DNA from: Owenia fusiformis
Taxonomy: Eukaryota > Annelida > Polychaeta > Sabellida > Oweniidae
Assembly (NCBI GenBank): GCA_903813345.2
Contig: CAIIXF020000009.1
Span: 28,122,740 to 28,186,739, forward strand
Reading direction: 5' to 3'
Length of the DNA: 64,000 nt
Part shown: positions 1 to 12,870 of the stretch, piece after piece
Layout of the letters: every line of letters starts with the position of its first letter
Position numbering within the stretch: the first letter of the stretch is position 1
The notes under the pieces: generated by a model
What the model was told of the DNA's origin: nothing
The model's database searches: none
What the model saw: the letters and a program-made list of their open reading frames with translations, nothing else
Translations under genes and position numbers: made by a program

Positions 1-165
1 GGGTTGTTAGAGTGGCCCACGAGAATCAAACAGACGATGATTTCACATTCTAGGCTGATATTATTGGTTCCTCGTTTGCATTTTTACCGCTACATTTTAA
101 AATTCAACAGTAAATACGTTCTTATCATCCATCTTTCAAGACAGGTAACTTTTTTTCAACTTCAG

Positions 166-410
166 GCGAGGAGAAGAAAGTGAAAAAGCCAAAGGCAAAG
201 AAACCAAAGAAGGCAAAGAAACCCAAGAAGGCGAAGAAGGTAAAGAAGCCCAAGGCCGCTAAAAAACCAAAGGCCAAGAAAGTTGCCAAGAAGCCAGCTA
301 AGAAACCTGCTGCAAAGAAACCTGCAGCTAAGAACGCCGCCAAAAAACCTGCTGCCAAAAGGTCTAAGCCAAAACAGGCTGCCAAAAAACCAGCTGCCAC
401 GAAAGCATAA
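166..410 (+). CDS. Histone H1-like linker histone, C-terminal exon (partial)
   Basis: Linker histones bind DNA between nucleosomes and compact chromatin through a disordered lysine-rich tail. This open frame encodes about 81 residues made almost only of Lys, Ala and Pro, with repeats such as AKKPKKAKK and AAKKPAAKK, ending at TAA 408-410. A pyrimidine-rich tract followed by CAG at 163-165 is a plausible 3' splice site, so the exon would start at 166 with two bases completing a split codon. The globular winged-helix domain should lie upstream, outside the window. Replication-dependent H1 genes normally lack introns and end in a conserved 3' stem-loop; here there is an apparent intron, and I see no such stem-loop in the bases after the stop. 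That favours a polyadenylated replacement-type H1. A sperm-type protamine-like H1 is also possible. The tail identity is secure; the subtype is not. Confidence 0.72.
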
Positions 411-1705
411 AAACTGAATGATCTCAATGACTGTATCTTGTGTTACTCATTCTCTTCTAGCAGACGACAATTGCGATGCTTGTGCCATCTAATCATCAAA
501 ATAGACAACACAACCAACCCAAACTTCACTTCTTGGACTGGAGTTGCATGAATGTGTTTATAACTGTGTTGTGTGAGAATCATATTTCCGATATTTCAAT
601 CAGTGTTGCATTGAACATATCAAATTATAAATACTGAGGATTCTAAACAAGAGAAGAAATGTGCTGATCCTGTGATACAATCATATTTTATATATTTAAT
701 ATACTTGTACATTATTTAAATTATTTAAAATATACAAAAAATATAAAACCCTAAATACTGTTGTTTTTTTGTATTATGATATCATTATCATAATACTATA
801 ATAATATTATGATATTATTTCTATTTTGTCTAAATAGTTGTAGTCTTTTGTAATCATGGTCTTTCAAGATCTCTTTAAGTCCATGGTGTATTAGGTATCA
901 CCATATCCAGGGATAGAGGTCCAGGGTATCATATTTGCAAAAAAGATACGCCCTTTTGGCATAGTATCCATCAATTAATTTGAAAACGTACTCCCATGAA
1001 TTGGCATGATGTTTGTATTAACGTTTATTTGAAATTCGAAAGTAACTATAGCCTTGTACTATACATTTTTCATTAGTCCAACTAACTCTCTGTCATGGGG
1101 GCAGGTTTTCTGTTCGCTTTATTCAGTCTCTATCATGCTCCATTCATCCGACATATGAGCAATAAAAGACCCCTTGTGCAGAGTGTCACGAAACATCAAA
1201 ACAATTGAAAAACTTGATGAAAACAATTGATTATTCTATTAGTTGACATACTTTGTTTAACAGTCTCATTGTTTATGGTTGTCCTCGAGTGATGACTACA
1301 CAAAGGACAACCCATTCCTAACAGTACATGAACCATACCATTGCAGTTTCTATTTTGTCTCGTCATGTCACCAATATAGTACAATATTGCAAAGGCGTTC
1401 CTTCACAAGCTTGGCAGACTCAGAAGAAAAGATGAATATATAAGCGCAAAAGCCCGGGAAGGGTGACTAAAAACTTTAAAGAAACCCAACAAGAAAAGCA
1501 AACTGTAAGTGTAAACCTGTCATAAGAAAAGTAGACCCTATATATCCCAAAACCATGATCTAACGTGAAAAGAAACAATGTCTAACATCACCCTCCCCCC
1601 TCCAATCGTGAACCAATATCACAATCCAGGACCAGAACACCAAGTGACATTTCATTCATACTGAAGTCATTACAATACATGTTGAAGAAAAATTGAAACA
1701 TTTGA

Positions 1706-1755
1706 TAGCCAATACTCATAACATCAAAAATAGCCAATACTCATAACATCAAAAA
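1706..1755. repeat. 25-bp tandem duplication
   Basis: Two consecutive identical copies of a unit starting TAGCCAATACTCATAAC. No function suggested. Confidence 0.85.
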
Positions 1756-2112
1756 TAGTTGTAGATACTAGTACTCATAAAAGATAGAGTAATCAGTCTC
1801 AAATGATGTGGGATAGATAAAATCCAGCCTCGAAGTCCATAGGCAACCATTCATGTTGAAGGAGATCTCCAAGAACTACAGGCAAGATCGACCAGATGCG
1901 TGACTCAGTGACACTATTCATGACAGTTACAGTATCATCCTAAGGAAGATTTGGGCAGCCCTTTGTTGCCATATGAGATTTAGTTGTGCCATATAGTGGC
2001 TTCAGCAAAATGGTGTCACCCCCTAACATGACTCACTAGATTGGCCAAATCAACACCTAAATGGCAACAGGGATCATATGCTGAATGTCATATATAACCG
2101 TTCATCTTCATA

Positions 2113-2160
2113 CAGCCCTGACTTGAATCCACCAAAAATTGGTATCCATATGGCGAACTG
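2113..2160 (+). pseudogene. Possible Tc1/mariner-superfamily transposase relic
   Basis: A short frame reads SPDLNPPKIGIHMAN and then stops. SPDLNP resembles the motif around the second catalytic acidic residue of Tc1-like transposases (commonly SPDLNPIE). I could not follow any homology upstream or downstream, so this may be chance. Confidence 0.3.
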
Positions 2161-3217
2161 AATTGAATACATGTTTCTCTTAAACCGGTCATCAAAAAAT
2201 TCTGAAATTTTTACACATCGTCAATTTAATGATCATCTTTTGAATGGTAACAATTTAATTTGAAAAATGTCTCTACTTTTCAATATATAGTTTTAGAAAA
2301 CACATCAGACACTTCTTTTGTTCTCGGTATCATATGTTCAGAATGAAATGTAACCTCTATCCGATGACATATATACAATGTGTAGGTATTCTCAAAATAT
2401 TGTAATTGTACAAAGGAAAGTTTGGTTGATTTTAAAGAGTATCTTGTTAATGAAATAAAAGGTTTACTTTAATTTTTACGAAAATTCTTCCATAAGAAGT
2501 TGTGAAAACGGTATTACATCAATAGAAATACATTTCAAGATATGGCACATCTCCCGCATTAGGGTGCTTAGACTCAGAATTGGCTTTTTAAACACATTGA
2601 CATCATAATAATATGGATATTCATAAAACGTTACCTGGTGAAATACATTTTCAAGATGGTAGCACAATAAGCTCGACTGGAATTCACAGCATTCCTGTTC
2701 ATCCATTTAGATTCTATTTAATATTTAAATCATCTGTGATGGGACATTTTCCTCAGTGTCAATCTTATGCCTGTCCTCTCAGCACCTTAACCCAAGCCGA
2801 GTGAACGAAGATGATTATGACTTACATTAGCTAGAACAATAGCACTCAGTATATCGAAATAGTTTCATGCTGATGATAAAACTAAAACATCGTACACAAT
2901 AGATCGAGATAAATTATGAATGAACAATAAAACCAACTTGAATGCATACTTATTAGATTTACAAAAACAAAGCCACAAAGCTACCAATAAACGAAGTTAA
3001 AATAACTTTTACCGCAAAACGGTTAAAGTATAGGAAGAATGATTTGACACGATTTATCGTGAGGTATATTTTTGTGATATCACACTTTCAATCTAATGAT
3101 TTAATTTTAGTAATTATATCAGTTCCTCATCGTCAAAAAGTTTCCCCTAGTTCATTTATAAGTTTTCCATTGGTTTACTTTTATGTTAGTACTACACGAA
3201 GTAGTTAGTAACCTCCC

Positions 3218-3626
3218 TATCACACCAACCTAGTTCTTACCCATTCTTGCCAGTCCTACGAAAACGTCGTAAAACGGGCTCAATCTGGCTGTGGTCGGGA
3301 AATATGTCTAAAATAATTAGCTCCTTCGTTCATAAACAGTCTTCAATACGTCCATCTCATTCGCAGTTCGTTCAGGTCGCACCACGTCGGTGTGCAACGT
3401 CGTATAACGCGTCCCTTAGTCTTAAAGGTCATCATGACCTGATCACAGAACGGTATGGTCGCCATCGAATTTTGAATCAGTTCAAAATTCTAAAATCACC
3501 TTCCCGTCTGAGAACGTTCATGAAGTTCGTAAATAGTCCTTAGAAAGTTGCAGCTACGTTCATTCCGTTAGCACACAGTTTAAAACCAGTTTTGAAGAAC
3601 GCAGTGGTAACTTGTTTGGTGTGATA
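3218..3626. mobile_element. 409-bp TIR element with TA flanks (MITE)
   Basis: TCACACCAA just inside TA at 3218 faces its reverse complement ending at TA 3626, the layout of a Tc1/mariner-type non-autonomous element. The interior is built of degenerate short units around CGTTC, CGTCC and AGTTC. Related text, including a stretch like TTCATAAACAGTCTTCAATA, reappears at 4127-4316 beyond the next MITE. The open frame at 3247-3543 is probably incidental. Confidence 0.6.
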
Positions 3627-3641
3627 GCTATATTTTTGCTA

Positions 3642-4124
3642 ACACCCCAGTCACATTTCCTACGGCGACCTTGCGGTCTATCATTTCTGCGGCCAGTAAC
3701 ATTTCTACGCTCGCCGTGGAATTTCTGCGCTCTCATACTTTTCCAGTCACATTTCCCACGGCAGCCGCACGGTGAATTTTAAATTTCTGTCGATAAATAA
3801 TACTTTTTTCATTTTATTTACATTCATAAATGTTATTCATAGTGCTAGGATGTAATATCAAATGAAAAGTGATCGTGAAACATTGACAAATAATGATTCA
3901 ATCTTGTTGAGCCAGTTGATTTCTACGGGGACCTCAGAAATGAACAAATATTATAACTCCGAGTTATAATTTCTACGCCTTCCATGCGGCCTGTAAAAAT
4001 CTGCATACGCCGTACGGAGGCCGCAAGGCGAGCGTAGTTTTTCTACGCTCGCCGCAGAAATTCATCGATTTAATTGATCTGCGGTCGACTTGCGGCCGCC
4101 GTGCGACAAATGTGACTGGGGTGT
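3642..4124 (-). mobile_element. MITE family A, copy 1
   Basis: A 483-bp element with inverted termini ACACCCCAGTCACATTT, flanked by TA on both sides. The interior is GC-richer than its surroundings, with hairpins around TACGCTCGCC and TATAACTCGGAGTTATA. It lies opposite in orientation to the three other copies (22678, 30025, 39979). The TA target and short TIRs suggest mobilisation by a Tc1/mariner-type transposase. Confidence 0.85.
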
Positions 4125-4816
4125 TACTCATTCATAAGCAGTCTTTAATACGTTCTTAATCAGTTTAAACCCGTTTGCAATTAGTTCTACCTCGTTCTCA
4201 ATACGTCCTCAGACAGTTCAACTCGTTGCAAAATCGTCCCTAGTAGTACTACGGTTCCGTTCGTAGTATGTCCAGCTCGTCGTTAGTACGTTGTCACTCG
4301 TTCTAATTGTAGAACGTGACGACCACGAGAGCATTTTGAGCATGTTCTAAGTACAAGCTTAGCTTAGAAGAGAAAGTAGACATTTAAATGATGGTACGAT
4401 GATCAAAATGTTTTTTCGGAAGAGTACAGAAAAACAACTCCTTCGCTTGAAAAGAATAAAATCGTATAAGTCGGTAGCCTATGATGCTTATTTCTTAGAA
4501 TAGAGTTATTGAACTCTCCCGTTCGCAATAATTGAAAACTGAGTTTCAGTTTTAAAGACAATATATAATTTAATACTCTGGGATGAAAAAATTGAAGCCA
4601 GTAACCCCCACTCATTTACTTTACTGTGAAACAACTATGTTTCTCATATTTTCGTGTTGACGTGATCGTGACTCCGGATTCCAGATACATAGGCGAGATA
4701 GTACTTTAACATCAATAATGATTTATTTATAAATTTAGCAGGGAGCTATTTGCACAAAAGCATTCATTTATGTTTAGTTAGTCACGAATACAGGTATATT
4801 AAGGGAGTGAGAGAAG
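4125..4816. other. Degenerate CGTTC-type repeats, then gene A upstream region
   Basis: Bases 4127-4316 repeat the degenerate units of the 3218-3626 element and end in a small palindrome (CGTTCTAATTGTAGAACG). Bases 4330-4816 precede gene A. The place matching gene B's TATA box has diverged (around 4758-4770), and no clear promoter motif remains. Confidence 0.5.
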
Positions 4817-7800
4817 ATGCAATTTTTTTCAAATGTCATTATCATTTTCTTCATTTCATTTGTCAAAGCAGACAGCGTAAATGTAGCGATAAATCTTTCC
4901 AAACACCAACCGCACACGTTGTCGTACAAGAAACTCCCAATGCCGAGAGACTGGGGAATTCGTTGAAGTCGATGAAAGTTTTGACGAATACAAGATGTGA
5001 GGCGACCTGTTCTGCAATACCTGATATATGCGACTCGTATAACCTAAGACGAGTTAATGATGATACATTCAAATACTCGTGTGAGCTATTCGGCCCATGC
5101 GTAGCACACAGGCCAACTAACTCTACATCTTTTGATGTTGATCATTACATAAGAGAAGGTAAGGTATAATTCTATGATACAATGGCCTAACTTTATTGAA
5201 ATAATCATACTTCTAGTTAACATTTTTGAAGATTTCAAAAGAAAATTTGAGATTTAATAATCTATAATCTTTTTGAATAAACAGTAAGTTCAGAGTACTA
5301 TATGTCACTTAGAAAGAACCCATATTCATCGAACTAAGACCGAGTAGGTATATAGAGAAGCCCTTTGTCTGTCGGTTAGTACGTCAATCTGAGCCAATAA
5401 TTTCAATTTCATTTTTTGGCCTATAGTTTTTCACCAATCCCACATAGACATAGATTCGGTCCGATATTTTCAAGGAAAAATTTCCTTTAAATCAATGTTT
5501 CTTCTCCTTTGGTTTCTCAACTTGTAGATGGTGGATAATATAACCCGAGATATTTAGATTCTTGTTCATAAATGTTTTTATATACAGGATGTTATTCGAA
5601 TTATGGCTTGATACCAACAGTCCCTGACTCAGCACTCTCTGCCTCTTCTAGCTTTGATGCAATACATACGAACCCAGCTCGTTCGAGACTGCATTCAGTT
5701 CCGGAAGCATGGGCTTGCCATGTAGGTGCGCTAAACACAAATCAGTGGTTGCAGGTAAGAGAAAAATACTTATATTAGAGTGAAAAGAATCAGAATGAAA
5801 ACAATGTGTAAAATGAAAAATACTAGTACGCGGTTCGCTCTTTGAATCAGAACGTTCGCAAATATGCACTGAAAAAGCACTCAAAAAGGACAAAATTTGA
5901 TTGGTCAATATTTTCCCACTATGCATTTCGCGTAGCTATTTGCGTGACACGAAAGTTCTAAATCAAACTAATTACTCAATTTTGTTTTTACACCGGCACG
6001 CTAAATAAAACAATGACACCATCGTAAGTATTCTTCTTTATCATTGCTTTAATAGTCAGTATACCGAGTTTAATCAATAAAAGATTGTACAATGAACAAC
6101 AAAATTCGGAAACGAGTACTATAGATTTGCTTTCGGACCACTGAACAGATTGACCTATATAATAGCGACGCGTCTTCTTTGGTCTACTGCTCAGTTTTTT
6201 GTGGGTTTTCAACGTAACTCTATAATGTAATTTGAAGATGAATACTTTTATTCAGTTGTTGCATCGATGTCGCAGTTTGTAGTGCGGTAAGATTGGCATG
6301 AAAGTATTGAAAGTCGAATGGAATTGTTTTTTCCAATATGGCGACTAGTCTACTGATCACGTGACCTTCTTTCCGGAATATTTTCTCACTTTTCAATCAT
6401 CGTTTTCACCACGCTATGAATTAATACAATGAAAAAATAGCTGTTATATTAAGATTAATGAGAGATCAATCGTTTCTAATAATTTTTTCTGTACTCTCGT
6501 ACGGGAATATGAACGAATATATCGTTTGAAAAATAGGTGTGAAAATCCCCATGTTAAACCTATGAGGGAAAATAAGGAAGTATAAATTTGTTCCTCCGCG
6601 AACTGCATCATGGGAAATATTTTGTTCTTATAAGGAAAGATTTTCGCGTCTTCTCTTTTGAAGAGGGAACAACGATTTCGAGAATTATATAGAAGTTATA
6701 TAATTATTGAAGATTAAAGGGGAAAGCAAAGACCGCGTAGATACCTTACCTTGTTATATAGATTCTCATAACGTTGCTGAGTTATTTTATTATTTAAAGT
6801 ATAAATATCGTCACATTTATTACTTATAATCAAGTTTGGATTTGTAAATTGAAAAAGTAGACGTCCCTCTTTTCATTTTAAGATTCACTGTAGATATATA
6901 AAGAGTTCTCCTGGAACTGCACTTACTACATAACCATGTAAATGCTATATTTTGATAAAACATATCGAAAATTCATGGTCGCGGATGACGGTCTGTTGAA
7001 ACATGCCACGATCGACGGTTTATTTTTGATGAGTACTGCGACTGCAGATAGCCCTCAACTAACTGAAAACAGATTTTTATGATGTACGTGGTCAGTGATC
7101 TAATAGAATGTTGGATAGAACGGTAGATGCAAACGGAAAAGCTTCTGCAAGAAAAAGTAGTATCGAGATCCACCACTACCAAAGGTGAACATTTATGTCG
7201 AGGGACTGTTGCATTCTCACGCTTTAGAAAACGGGGCTCGATTTAAACAATCACTTATCTGAGGCTAGGTGATAATGGAGTCAGGGGACCTCCTACAAAA
7301 AGTTTTGGTACTAGTCGACCTACAGTATATAGAGTAAACGAATATGTATCTGGCAAAAAGCTGCTATGAAGAGAAAATGAAAAGTGGACGTCTGCTTCAT
7401 GGTTTAAACGAAAAGGTTGTTATTGTAAAATCATAGATACAGATCCCATTAAATTAACAATAAAGGTGGATTTTGGTTCAACGATGCGATTGACGGGCGT
7501 TGCGACGAAAGGACGCGATTCCATCGCTAATCAATGGACCAAACTATATGATATTTCATATAGTTCTGATGGTACAAATTTCCAGTATTTAGATGTAAGT
7601 ACTAGTAATAGCTAGATCAATGCTAACATTTCATTATCTTTTGGTTTTTGTATATAAGCATGGGCTTTCAATGAGAATATGAAAAACCGCGGAAATATAT
7701 GCTGAATAGGAAATGAAACAACATTCACACATGCAAGGTTTGTCCAATTTCAGCCAATCAGAACATGCTATTTCACGTAACTGCATTCCCTTATATAACC

Positions 7801-8348
7801 AATATACGCATTTGTTGTATGGTTGTCAGGGTGTTAACTGGACGCACAGCTTGAAATTATGATGCTTTGCCAACTTGACTCTTGCAAAAATTTTCATTGA
7901 AAATATGTTATTTTAATGATTTCGTATCTTTTAGGTGATTTTGTAGAACATATTTTGCAATGTGTGAAAAGAATTTAACCCCAAGGCTCAATGCATTGTG
8001 GCTGCTTCATTCCACCAAGGCCTTGTTTCCTAAACTTAAAAATAAATTGTGATAATTATTGATATTTCTTAGAAAAATGGCATGCTCCAACCAGTTGTCA
8101 AAATAATTCGAACGCACCCCGTGATCATAAACAAAAATATACACGACCACCTCTTCTAATAGAATGTCATTGTTTTCCAGCGATTTATAGGCAATAATGA
8201 CAGAAACACCCTCGTAAGACATGATTTCCAAAGTCTTATTATTGCACGGAAGGTACGCCTTTCGCCGCAGGCTTGGAACGGTTGGATGTCACTAAGATGG
8301 GAACTTTACGGCTGTTGCTCCCCACAGACAGGTTCGCTCGTTGTATGA
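4817..8348 (+). pseudogene. Gene A: secreted PAN/apple plus F5/8C (discoidin) protein, frameshifted
   Basis: Four exons parallel those of gene B: 4817-5158, 5588-5754, 7466-7594 and 8181-8348 (stop TGA 8346-8348), all with GT-AG junctions and compatible phases. Exon 1 would give a signal peptide (from MQFFSNVIIIFFISFVKA) and a Cys-rich PAN/apple-like segment (TRCEATCSAIPDICDSYNL). Exons 2-4 give an F5/8 type C domain, from CYSNYGLIPTVPDSA to WMSLRWELYGC. Such domains are extracellular carbohydrate- or phospholipid-binding folds. Against gene B, one C is missing in the run at 4936-4938 (CCC versus CCCC). Starting from the signal-peptide ATG this gives a stop after about 49 codons and puts the PAN and F5/8C domains out of frame. 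The TATA box of B is also not conserved, and the last exon reads past B's stop position for seven extra codons. Either a young pseudogene or a base-call error; the other exons remain open. Confidence 0.82.
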
Positions 8349-8529
8349 TGACCCGGGCATGATGATGTATTTGAGAAAGGTGTCGGAACTTTTATAAAGC
8401 GGATAATTTCTGATGAGTTTGGAAAGCACTACATTTGGAATATTATTTTCAACCAGACACATCCAAAAGGTTTTTATCAATCTGCTTTTCTCTAGATATA
8501 ACCATCCTTCCTCAAAGGACTTCGTTTAT

Positions 8530-8921
8530 CACACCGGAATAGCCTGACAACGGTAAAGTCAGATACCGTTGTCACAAATGGCGGACATAATCGTCGCTTC
8601 AACTGTTTCACTTGGTCCTCATTTCCTGGGATTTTATCGTCGTTAATTCTGTGCATGCATTGTGATGATGTTTCATATGAAATCCCAATTTCGATCAAAT
8701 TGGGTCGTGAATCGCCACAATATAGCGTCTTCGATATCGTCAATGGTGGAACATTATTAACTGTACAATGAGTATTAAGACACTTTGTTTGATTACAAAG
8801 GAATTTAGTCAAGGTGCTCTATTAAACATACAGTTCATGAAAACCTAATTGAAGCGACGGTTATGTCCGCCATTTGTGACAACGGTATCTGACTTTACCG
8901 TTGTCAGGCTATTCCGGTGTG
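8530..8921. mobile_element. 392-bp MITE with about 72-bp TIRs
   Basis: The left arm 8530-8602 (starting CACACCGGAATAGCCTGAC) is nearly a perfect reverse complement of 8850-8921. TTTAT follows the element at 8922-8926 and precedes it at 8525-8529, a probable 5-bp target duplication. It sits about 180 bp past gene A's stop. Confidence 0.85.
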
Positions 8922-9065
8922 TTTATGCTAAAAATACTATATACCCTTGTTGCAAGGAAGAATATAATATAAGTTCTAAAATGCAATGCTTTTCATGTGC
9001 TTGAGATAGCTAAACCAACTATGAACGTAATACCCGGAACAGTGGTACAAAACCCGAACAAACAT

Positions 9066-11236
9066 GGCCGTCACCTTCGTATCAAAGATGGCAGACGGGA
9101 AGTGTCGGTTTTGATATTTTTAGTTTTCATCGAATCAAACTACTTTATAGTTGACGTAGTTCTTTGATACTTGAACCAAATCAGACTCATGTGACATGGG
9201 AACTATGGAATATGATAATTTGTTCATATATCATGCGTGGGCGCCACAGTTCAAGGATATCTTCCACTGCTTAAGGGAAGGTAACTGGAAATGTATGATA
9301 CAGTAACGGTCATGTTAGTTTCAATACACGGTAACGACACATCTTAGCTATCCATTATCACGGTGTCCAACCCAAACGCTCTTACATGCACGACGGAGCG
9401 TTTCATTCACGCGGAAACGCTGCGGAGCGAAATAAAATGGCGGCTAATGAAGATCCCACTATGACCGTAAGTATTGTTTCACTCGTTTCTCTTACATATC
9501 ATACTTTATGGTGGCATATTATGTACCATTCGATGAACAACTCATTTATTCAACTTCTTGTGGAAAACTGTTTTTGTTTAATCAAAGCTCCGTAGTGTAG
9601 ATCGAACGAAGCTGAAGTTGGCGAATCGACCACAAATTACGAATTAAACTAGTATTTATATGAAAACGTTAATCTTTCTGTAGTAGTAGATCACAAACTC
9701 TTATATTCTCATTTCCTAAAATCCCAGTCCAAATGCAAATTTGTTCTCGAGAAATCGCTTGTTTTCATCGAAACGCTCCGTCGATTTAGGACATAATTTT
9801 AGAAACGCTCTTACCATTTGTTTTGATATTATTGGCTCGTGCTGAGGCAAGAGCCATATCTCACTTGGATATAGTAGTAAGTGATAACGACAATGGACTG
9901 AGGTTTAAACGTTAGTTAACTAGTAGAAAACCTGATGGGTTAATATTTGTTGATGAAAATGAGTTAATTCCTCGAGCAAAAGTTTAATCCTAAGGTGTTA
10001 GTTTATAATAAAATTGCGTTAGAGAGGGTTTCAAACGATAATATGCCCATTTTACAACAACACCATGAATTCTGCGCACTGATTTTCGGCAACATGATAC
10101 GACAGAAATACGAGCGACTTCTTGATTTAGAATTGTGAACAGTTTACAGCATTAAAAAAACTCCGAACATTTAACTATTTTATTAATATCTTCGGAGAAC
10201 GAGACTCAAATTGACCCATCTTCACTTTTAGATATGTTCGGATGTTTTCTAAGAGGTCCAGGTACTCAGACCTTCACAATTTAAAGATCTTAATCAGTTC
10301 AAAATGTTCGGATTTTTTCTACTTTTGCCGTTCGGTAAATTACAACCGCGTTAAAAGTAAGCATCCCTATTTACAGATTTATCAATACAATTCATTACAA
10401 CACTGCAAACATCTCCTTCACACGAGCCTTCATTTTTTTAAAATGATCTCTTGTTTTCAGATTATTAGAGAAGAGTTCGGAATCGAATCTATCTCTCAAA
10501 AACGTGTTGTACTTAATAAAAACGTCCCAACCTGGTGGTGCTACACGTGCAACAAGCCGACTTAAGCCTACATTAGATGATGTGTGTGCTAAAACATAAA
10601 ACTACTGAAAAAACAAAAAGTTTATATGTGCATTAATCTTTCTTCTTTTGATGCCAAGGGATATCATAGATATTTTCTTTCTCATCCTGAAAAGGAAAGT
10701 CAAGCTAATTCCTAAACATCTAGACTGGTACCGGAGCGTTTCCAGGTCACTGTGTTAACCAGGTCGCAGCGTTTCCTGAACATAAGAATGTCATCATTTT
10801 TAAGACTGGATTTTTGGTCATCAAATCACAATTACGATAATGTATGGTGTGTTGAAGCATTGAAATTTGACTAAAATATACGTTGGTGCTCTAAGCTTGG
10901 CTCAATTAATCACATCTCGACAAAAGGGGTTTTGACCGGTAGAATGACAAATACGTTTATGAATTGTGATAACTATACTGCTTCGTACATTTCATCCTAA
11001 TTGCTTCAAACGTCAACAGCCAGCCAAGTGCAACATGAATATCACACCCATCGAATGGTATACTCGAAATAAGTAACTGATACCTCTTATTCCCATTATT
11101 GGGGAAATCGTCAGACACCGTGATTATATACTCTCATAACATAACCGTTAACTATAAAGTAGTTTAATTTGATGAAAACTAAAAATATCGAAATCGACAC
11201 TTCCCGTCCGCCATCTTTGATGCTAAGGTGACGGCC
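9066..11236. mobile_element. About 2.2-kb element with about 95-bp inverted ends
   Basis: Bases 9066-9159 and 11142-11236 are inverted copies (shared pieces include GGCCGTCACCTT, GGGAAGTGTCG and AACTACTTTATAGTT) at roughly 85 percent identity by eye. Bases 9370-9440, 9770-9830 and 10730-10780 share AACGCT and GAGCGTTTC motifs in both orientations. No transposase frame is recognisable; the longest frames (107 codons at 10242-10565) look incidental. I could not define a target duplication. Confidence 0.55.
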
Positions 11237-11399
11237 GTTACCTTCGCTTGATACTGACCGGTGTTTATTTAGACGTAAGATAAAAATAGTAAACATCAAC
11301 ACAGCAGTGAATAAAAAACAGACAGTTTAGTGAAAGTGTAAACTTGGTTAAAATTGTATAAAGTACCAAAATATAAGCACAACCAAAAAAGTGAATGAA

Positions 11400-11660
11400 A
11401 CCATCGAATCCTGGAGGCAGGATTCATACAGGATTCATATACGCACACAGATTCTGTATGAATCCTGCCTCCAGGATTCATATAGGATTCGCTGTTTAAA
11501 TAGTTTACAAATGAATCTTGCCTTCAGGAATCATACAGGATTTATATGGAGGGTACTTTACAAATGAATCCTGTACCCAGGATTCGAGCAGGATTCATAT
11601 ATAAGATAGACCAGGATTCGTACAGGATTCATATGGAAGGTAGTTAACATTTATGAATCC
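11400..11660. repeat. Cluster of AGGATTCAT units with a hairpin
   Basis: About a dozen copies of CAGGATTCATA-like words occur in both orientations. Bases 11407-11475 can fold, GGAGGCAGGATTCATACAGG pairing with its complement. It is a local repeat array, possibly a foldback remnant. Confidence 0.65.
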
Positions 11661-11733
11661 TCTAGCCGAGAAATAGGAATGGCTGTGTTTGTCTTTGTTC
11701 TTACACTCTCATTGGCGTAGCCATATATTACGC

Positions 11734-11765
11734 CATGGGCTTTCAACTAGAGTTGAAAGCCCATG
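11734..11765. repeat. Perfect 32-bp palindrome
   Basis: CATGGGCTTTCAACT, then AG, then its exact reverse complement. The half-site ATTGAAAGCCCAT also occurs near 7659, 41609 and 62190. Confidence 0.85.
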
Positions 11766-12229
11766 ATTACGCCAAATACGCACAGACGTATACGTACCAA
11801 ATGAATTTGAAAATAAAAATGTGTAATTTTTTGAAAGTTGTTTTATTATTTTATTTTTCTATATAGATATGGTATAGGAACAGATTGTACCGTTTAATAA
11901 CAATAACAGCAAAACTGCACATTCCGAATTCTCAGAAAATTAGAAAATAGCCAATTGTTGTAATTTAAATCAATTACACTCAATAAAGAAATTGCAATGT
12001 GTATTATCAAACATCGTGAACAATACGATTAATAAAATCGTGTAAAACTTTGCAACTGTATTATTAAAATGAAATATATTTTGGTCTATTCGACCGTATG
12101 CACCATCTATTCCTTTAAAAGTGTTTAAAGAACCTTTGTGAAAATTGTACACGCCAGTTTAATACGTGTGTGGAAGCCCAACTGTTCCTGGGCTAGGCCT
12201 ACCCAAGTGTTCTGACTGTTATTCTGACG

Positions 12230-12870
12230 ACCCAAGTAATCGGAGTTCACTTTTTCAGAGAAGAGAATTCACAAGAGAGGGTGCCAAAATATCGAACGGG
12301 AAAAAACGTTGGCACCTTTTTAAAAAGTAGACCGACTTTTCACAATCGAGCTCCATATTTTCAAAAAGACGATTTTGAGATATTGAGAATCAGCCTAAAT
12401 ATATAAGGGTTATGTACTGGGAGGTTTTGGATATGGGGTTTATCCAGAGGGAGATATGCATATCTACCTGAGGTGCCGTAGGGACCGAAGGTAGATGTGC
12501 ATATCTCACGAGGGATGAACCCAATATCCAAACCGACCGTACATAACTGCTATCCTATACCAAGTAGTGTTTTCAGGGGCATATGGCCATTTCAATAGTA
12601 CGTGTAAAAATAAACAAATCATTCATATGCAAAGTCATTTTATTGCATTTCCACTACTTATACCGGAAGCGGGAAGATATGCACCGAGGCGGGAAGATAT
12701 GCACCGAAGCGGGAGATATGGCGGGAGATATGGAGGTTCTAGATATGGAAACCTCAAAATCAGGATACGGGATATATCTTACCAACTTATCTCCCTAGAA
12801 CTCTACTCGGCATAGGATAAATCGATTTATTCGAGTCAGAATATTTTGGAAAGAGTCGAATTACTTGGGT
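12230..12870. mobile_element. About 640-bp element with ACCCAAGTAAT ends and a central hairpin
   Basis: ACCCAAGTAAT at 12230 faces ATTACTTGGGT ending at 12870. Inside, 12408-12548 forms a hairpin with about 60-bp arms (left arm from GGTTATGTACTGGGAGG). Its apex reads GAGGTGCCGTAGGGACCGA. Bases 12668-12735 hold a short tandem repeat of GGGAAGATATGCACCGA. Only short incidental open frames are present. Confidence 0.6.

Larger units (their letters stand above)
420..3210. other. Non-coding stretch, no gene seen
   Basis: AT-rich sequence with only short unconvincing open frames. Visible items are an AT palindromic patch near 776-825, a 25-bp tandem duplication at 1706-1755, and a possible transposase relic near 2113. 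Nothing else is recognisable. Confidence 0.6.

Noticed and set aside
125-427. 100-codon minus-strand frame rich in Phe, Leu and Ala
   Set aside because: It is the antisense of the Lys/Ala/Pro-rich H1 tail.
4750-5169. Using ATG 4750 as an alternative in-frame start for gene A
   Set aside because: It would keep the PAN domain in frame but loses the signal peptide, which is present in a neighbouring frame and aligned to gene B. A deletion explains the data better.
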